Assembly (NCBI GenBank): GCA_021807585.1
Contig: JAKBCQ010000080.1
Span: 1 to 7,962, forward strand
DNA from: Planctomycetota bacterium
GTDB lineage: Bacteria; Planctomycetota; Planctomycetia; Isosphaerales; Isosphaeraceae
Direction: 5' to 3'
Length of the DNA stretch: 7,962 nt
In this document: piece by piece, positions 6,412 to 7,962 of the stretch
Numbering within the stretch: the first letter of the stretch is position 1
Layout of the letters: the number at the start of each line of letters is the position of its first letter
Program-made: the position numbers and the translations under genes
The notes under the pieces: model-generated
The model's input: only the letters and a program-made list of their open reading frames with translations
What the model was told of the DNA's origin: nothing
Databases searched by the model: none

Positions 6412-7029
6412 TTAGCGGAGCGTACGGGGCGTTTTCCATTGCATCGCGGCGCCCCGCGCGACGGTCACTCCGGGCTTCCATCCGCGACCGATTGTGCTCG
6501 GTCGGGGGTCGCTTCCCGCATCGGTTGAATCGCTCGAATCGCTCGCGGGTGTATCGGACGGGTCGCGATCGGGGACGTCGGAGGGATCGGCGGGGGTGAT
6601 TTGACCGGGGATCCGAGCGAACGGCGGCGCCTTGTGCGATTTCGCCTTCCGCGTCGGCGTCGATTCGACGAATTCCTCGTCGTCGTAAGAATGTGTTCCG
6701 GTGCGCGACCGCGTTGCCGATGCCAATCCCGCCGAGCCCGAAGATCCCTCGGCCGCGAGCGAACCACGCGTATCGTCGAGCCGAGACGCCAATGCCGCGT
6801 TCTCACGCTCGGTCCGAGTCAACCGGCTCTCGATCCGCCGATTCTCGCTATCGAGCTCGGCGACTTGACGCTGCAATTGTTCTTTTTCCGATTCAAGCTG
6901 GCTCACATTCGCCTTAAGCGTACCGACGGTCGTCCGTCGTCCCGTGAACAGACCTTGCTGCGCGCATCCCCCCGACATAGCGAGGATCGCGATCATGCCC
7001 GCGAACATCAGGGGTTTGCGTCGTTTCAT
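6412..7029 (-). CDS. Coiled-coil lipoprotein of unknown function
   Basis: A 205-residue protein. ATG 7027-7029 is followed by a lipoprotein signal peptide: MKRRK, a hydrophobic core 6-18, and lipobox S19-G20-G21-C22. Residues about 35-91 form a coiled coil with heptad core residues V42, L45, L52, V56, L59, I66, L70, L80, L84 and L91. N63 and N77 fall at core a positions, which is typical of parallel dimers. The rest is disordered: Ser/Gly-rich about 95-110, acidic DDEEF (116-120), and a Pro/Asp/Ser-rich stretch about 140-178. The end (about 182-205) is basic with two Trp (RGWKPG, MQWKTP). It should be membrane-anchored through Cys22 and could act as a periplasmic spacer or scaffold; that is inference. 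The ribosome-binding site is weak. It is downstream of the LapA-like gene on the same strand, but a 187-base gap suggests its own promoter. Confidence 0.85.
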   Translation of the reverse strand: MKRRKPLMFAGMIAILAMSGGCAQQGLFTGRRTTVGTLKANVSQLESEKEQLQRQVAELDSENRRIESRLTRTERENAALASRLDDTRGSLAAEGSSGSAGLASATRSRTGTHSYDDEEFVESTPTRKAKSHKAPPFARIPGQITPADPSDVPDRDPSDTPASDSSDSTDAGSDPRPSTIGRGWKPGVTVARGAAMQWKTPRTLR

Positions 7030-7067
7030 GGCGAACGATCTCGATGAATTTCAAGTCTATCGTTCCA

Positions 7068-7083
7068 GATATCCCGATATCCC
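7068..7083. repeat. Tandem GATATCCC pair upstream of the coiled-coil lipoprotein gene
   Basis: GATATCCC occurs twice in a row, followed by GA, 39-54 bases upstream of the - strand start at 7029. The spacing suits a regulator site, but only two copies are present and no regulator is known. Confidence 0.4.
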
Positions 7084-7216
7084 GAACGAGTGAAACCGTT
7101 TCGTCTCCTCTTAAACATACACGACGATCGCGACCGATGACGCCGGAACGTCAAATCCGATCGAGATCGACCGCAAAGCGACGGTCAATCAATCGCCGTT
7201 CGATCACGATCGCGCC

Positions 7217-7591
7217 TCAACCTCCGTGCTTCAGCCCCTCGGTCGCCTTCGCGGCGTAATCCGCGGGGGGGCGGTCTTCGTCCATTTGATAGGATCGGCC
7301 TTCGGGCTCGCTCCGATTCGTCCCGTTGCGTTCATAACGTTTAAATGCTTGCAGAATCGTCATAATCAGAAACGTGACGACCGATCCGCACGCTGCGCTG
7401 ATCAGGATCACTACGCCCGTCGTACTATCCAACTTTCCCAAACCGAACGGGAAAATAATCTTCACCGCGGCGTTGTTCGAAATCATGAACCAAAGAACGA
7501 GACCGAGGACGATCGCGGCGCCCACGAGCCGCCGATAAATCCAAAAATTCCTGATAAACGATCCGCGTCGCTTATACGGAGACATCGACAT
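7217..7591 (-). CDS. LapA-domain-like two-helix membrane protein
   Basis: A 124-residue protein. I chose ATG 7589-7591 because AAGGGAG lies six bases upstream (7598-7604 on the + strand). The frame is open to 7705 but that extension is Arg/Ser-rich and lacks a site. After a basic N-terminus (PYKRRGSFIRNFWIYRR), a first transmembrane helix covers about 22-38. A short loop has N39-N40, then VKIIFPFG (43-50), and a second helix covers about 56-80. The order helix, N-x-x-VxIxFPFG, helix is that of LapA-type proteins (lipopolysaccharide assembly protein A domain, formerly DUF1049). Members usually have about 100 residues. The charged tail (81-124) should be cytoplasmic. In enterobacteria LapA works with LapB to control LPS synthesis; whether that role holds here is unknown, so no gene symbol is given. 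It follows the prepilin peptidase gene on the same strand after 141 bases. Confidence 0.8.
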   Translation of the reverse strand: MSMSPYKRRGSFIRNFWIYRRLVGAAIVLGLVLWFMISNNAAVKIIFPFGLGKLDSTTGVVILISAACGSVVTFLIMTILQAFKRYERNGTNRSEPEGRSYQMDEDRPPADYAAKATEGLKHGG

Positions 7592-7597
7592 AATACG

Positions 7598-7604
7598 CTC
7601 CCTT
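7598..7604 (-). promoter_or_regulatory. Ribosome-binding site of the LapA-like gene
   Basis: On the - strand AAGGGAG stands six bases before ATG 7591. It is the same motif as at the large lipoprotein, and it sets the start at 7591 rather than at the more distal in-frame starts. Confidence 0.7.
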
Positions 7605-7732
7605 GTACGAAACGGTCCGCGTCGAGCGCTTGACCGGGGAGAGATTTGAGGCGCACTTCGTCGGCGCTCGGATTGTTCCGTTCGAACGCTCTCGGGTTGT
7701 TCCATGCCCGCCGATCCGCGCGATCCCTCGAA

Positions 7733-7962
7733 TCAGGAATCCATCCCCAACAAATACCAGAATACCACGGAAAGAGTGCGAAAGAGTTCGTCGCCCCAGC
7801 CGATCCACAGAGGTTTTCGGCATAACAGTAATAAAATCGCCGCCATGCTCAAATAAGGCCCGAAAGCAAGTTCGTGATCGGACCCGCGAGATTGGATCCC
7901 CGACCACCGTTTTCCGATCAATATGAAGATTTTACCGATCGCGTGGAAAAGACCGAGAAAAG
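7733..7962 (-). CDS. C-terminal end of a type IV prepilin peptidase (A24 family), cut by the window edge
   Basis: The frame stays open from the TGA at 7733-7735 to the right edge, giving about 76 residues. The TTG at 7921 is internal. Before it one reads FLGLFHAIGKIFI, the end of a transmembrane helix. The key motif is ELAFGPYLSMAAILLLL, which matches the last part of A24 prepilin peptidases: a (E/A)-L-x-FGP-(F/Y/H)-L-(A/S) sequence entering the final transmembrane helix. A last hydrophobic segment (LFRTLSVVFWYLLG) closes the protein. These inner-membrane aspartyl proteases cut the leader from prepilins and type II secretion pseudopilins. The two catalytic Asp residues lie upstream, outside the window, so activity cannot be judged. 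PilD/GspO-like is the best reading, but no symbol is safe. Confidence 0.75.
   Translation of the reverse strand, partial: FLGLFHAIGKIFILIGKRWSGIQSRGSDHELAFGPYLSMAAILLLLCRKPLWIGWGDELFRTLSVVFWYLLGMDS

Noticed and set aside
7592..7705. Longer start for the LapA-like protein
   Set aside because: The extension is Arg/Ser-rich, and AAGGGAG sits at the right distance from ATG 7591.
1..7962. CRISPR array, tRNA, rRNA, insertion sequence or phage genes
   Set aside because: No spaced repeats, cloverleaf patterns, transposase motifs or terminal inverted repeats were seen on reading both strands.

Overview
The window looks like chromosomal DNA from a planctomycete, most likely near the Isosphaeraceae. 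This is inferred from gene content and base composition. GC is roughly 58-60% by eye. The genes include a sulfatase-fold protein, two lipoproteins rich in disordered sequence, and a small secreted protein of a kind common in that phylum. There is also a striking excess of GATC/CGATCG words. No rRNA, tRNA, transposase, integrase, phage gene or CRISPR array was seen, so this reads as ordinary chromosome rather than a mobile island.

Layout: (1) the 3' end of an unrecognised + strand gene enters from the left edge (to 514); (2) a - strand cyclic-nucleotide-binding-domain protein with no DNA-binding domain (574-1092) converges on it; (3) a 303-base divergent intergenic region; (4) a large + strand lipoprotein, 819 residues of mostly low-complexity sequence (1396-3855); (5) a - strand sulfatase-fold protein whose catalytic residues are substituted (3891-5378), converging on the lipoprotein across a 35-base gap with an AT-rich hairpin; (6) a divergent promoter region of 260 bases; (7) a small secreted + strand protein (5639-6214); (8) a 197-base convergent gap with a strong hairpin; (9) a - strand coiled-coil lipoprotein (6412-7029); (10) a - strand two-helix LapA-like membrane protein (7217-7591); (11) the C-terminal end of a - strand prepilin peptidase, cut by the right edge (7733 onward).

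The strand alternates often (+,-,+,-,+,-,-,-), so most genes are probably transcribed alone. Only the last three, all on the - strand, could share a transcript, in the order prepilin peptidase, LapA-like protein, coiled-coil lipoprotein. Nearly all proteins are predicted to sit in the cell envelope. The exceptions are the cNMP-domain protein and the sulfatase-fold protein, which lacks a signal peptide.

I do not see a clear new multi-gene system. The best leads are the apparently inactivated sulfatase-fold protein, the cNMP-domain protein that lacks the phosphate-binding Arg, and the long disordered lipoprotein with recurring basic-aromatic helical segments.
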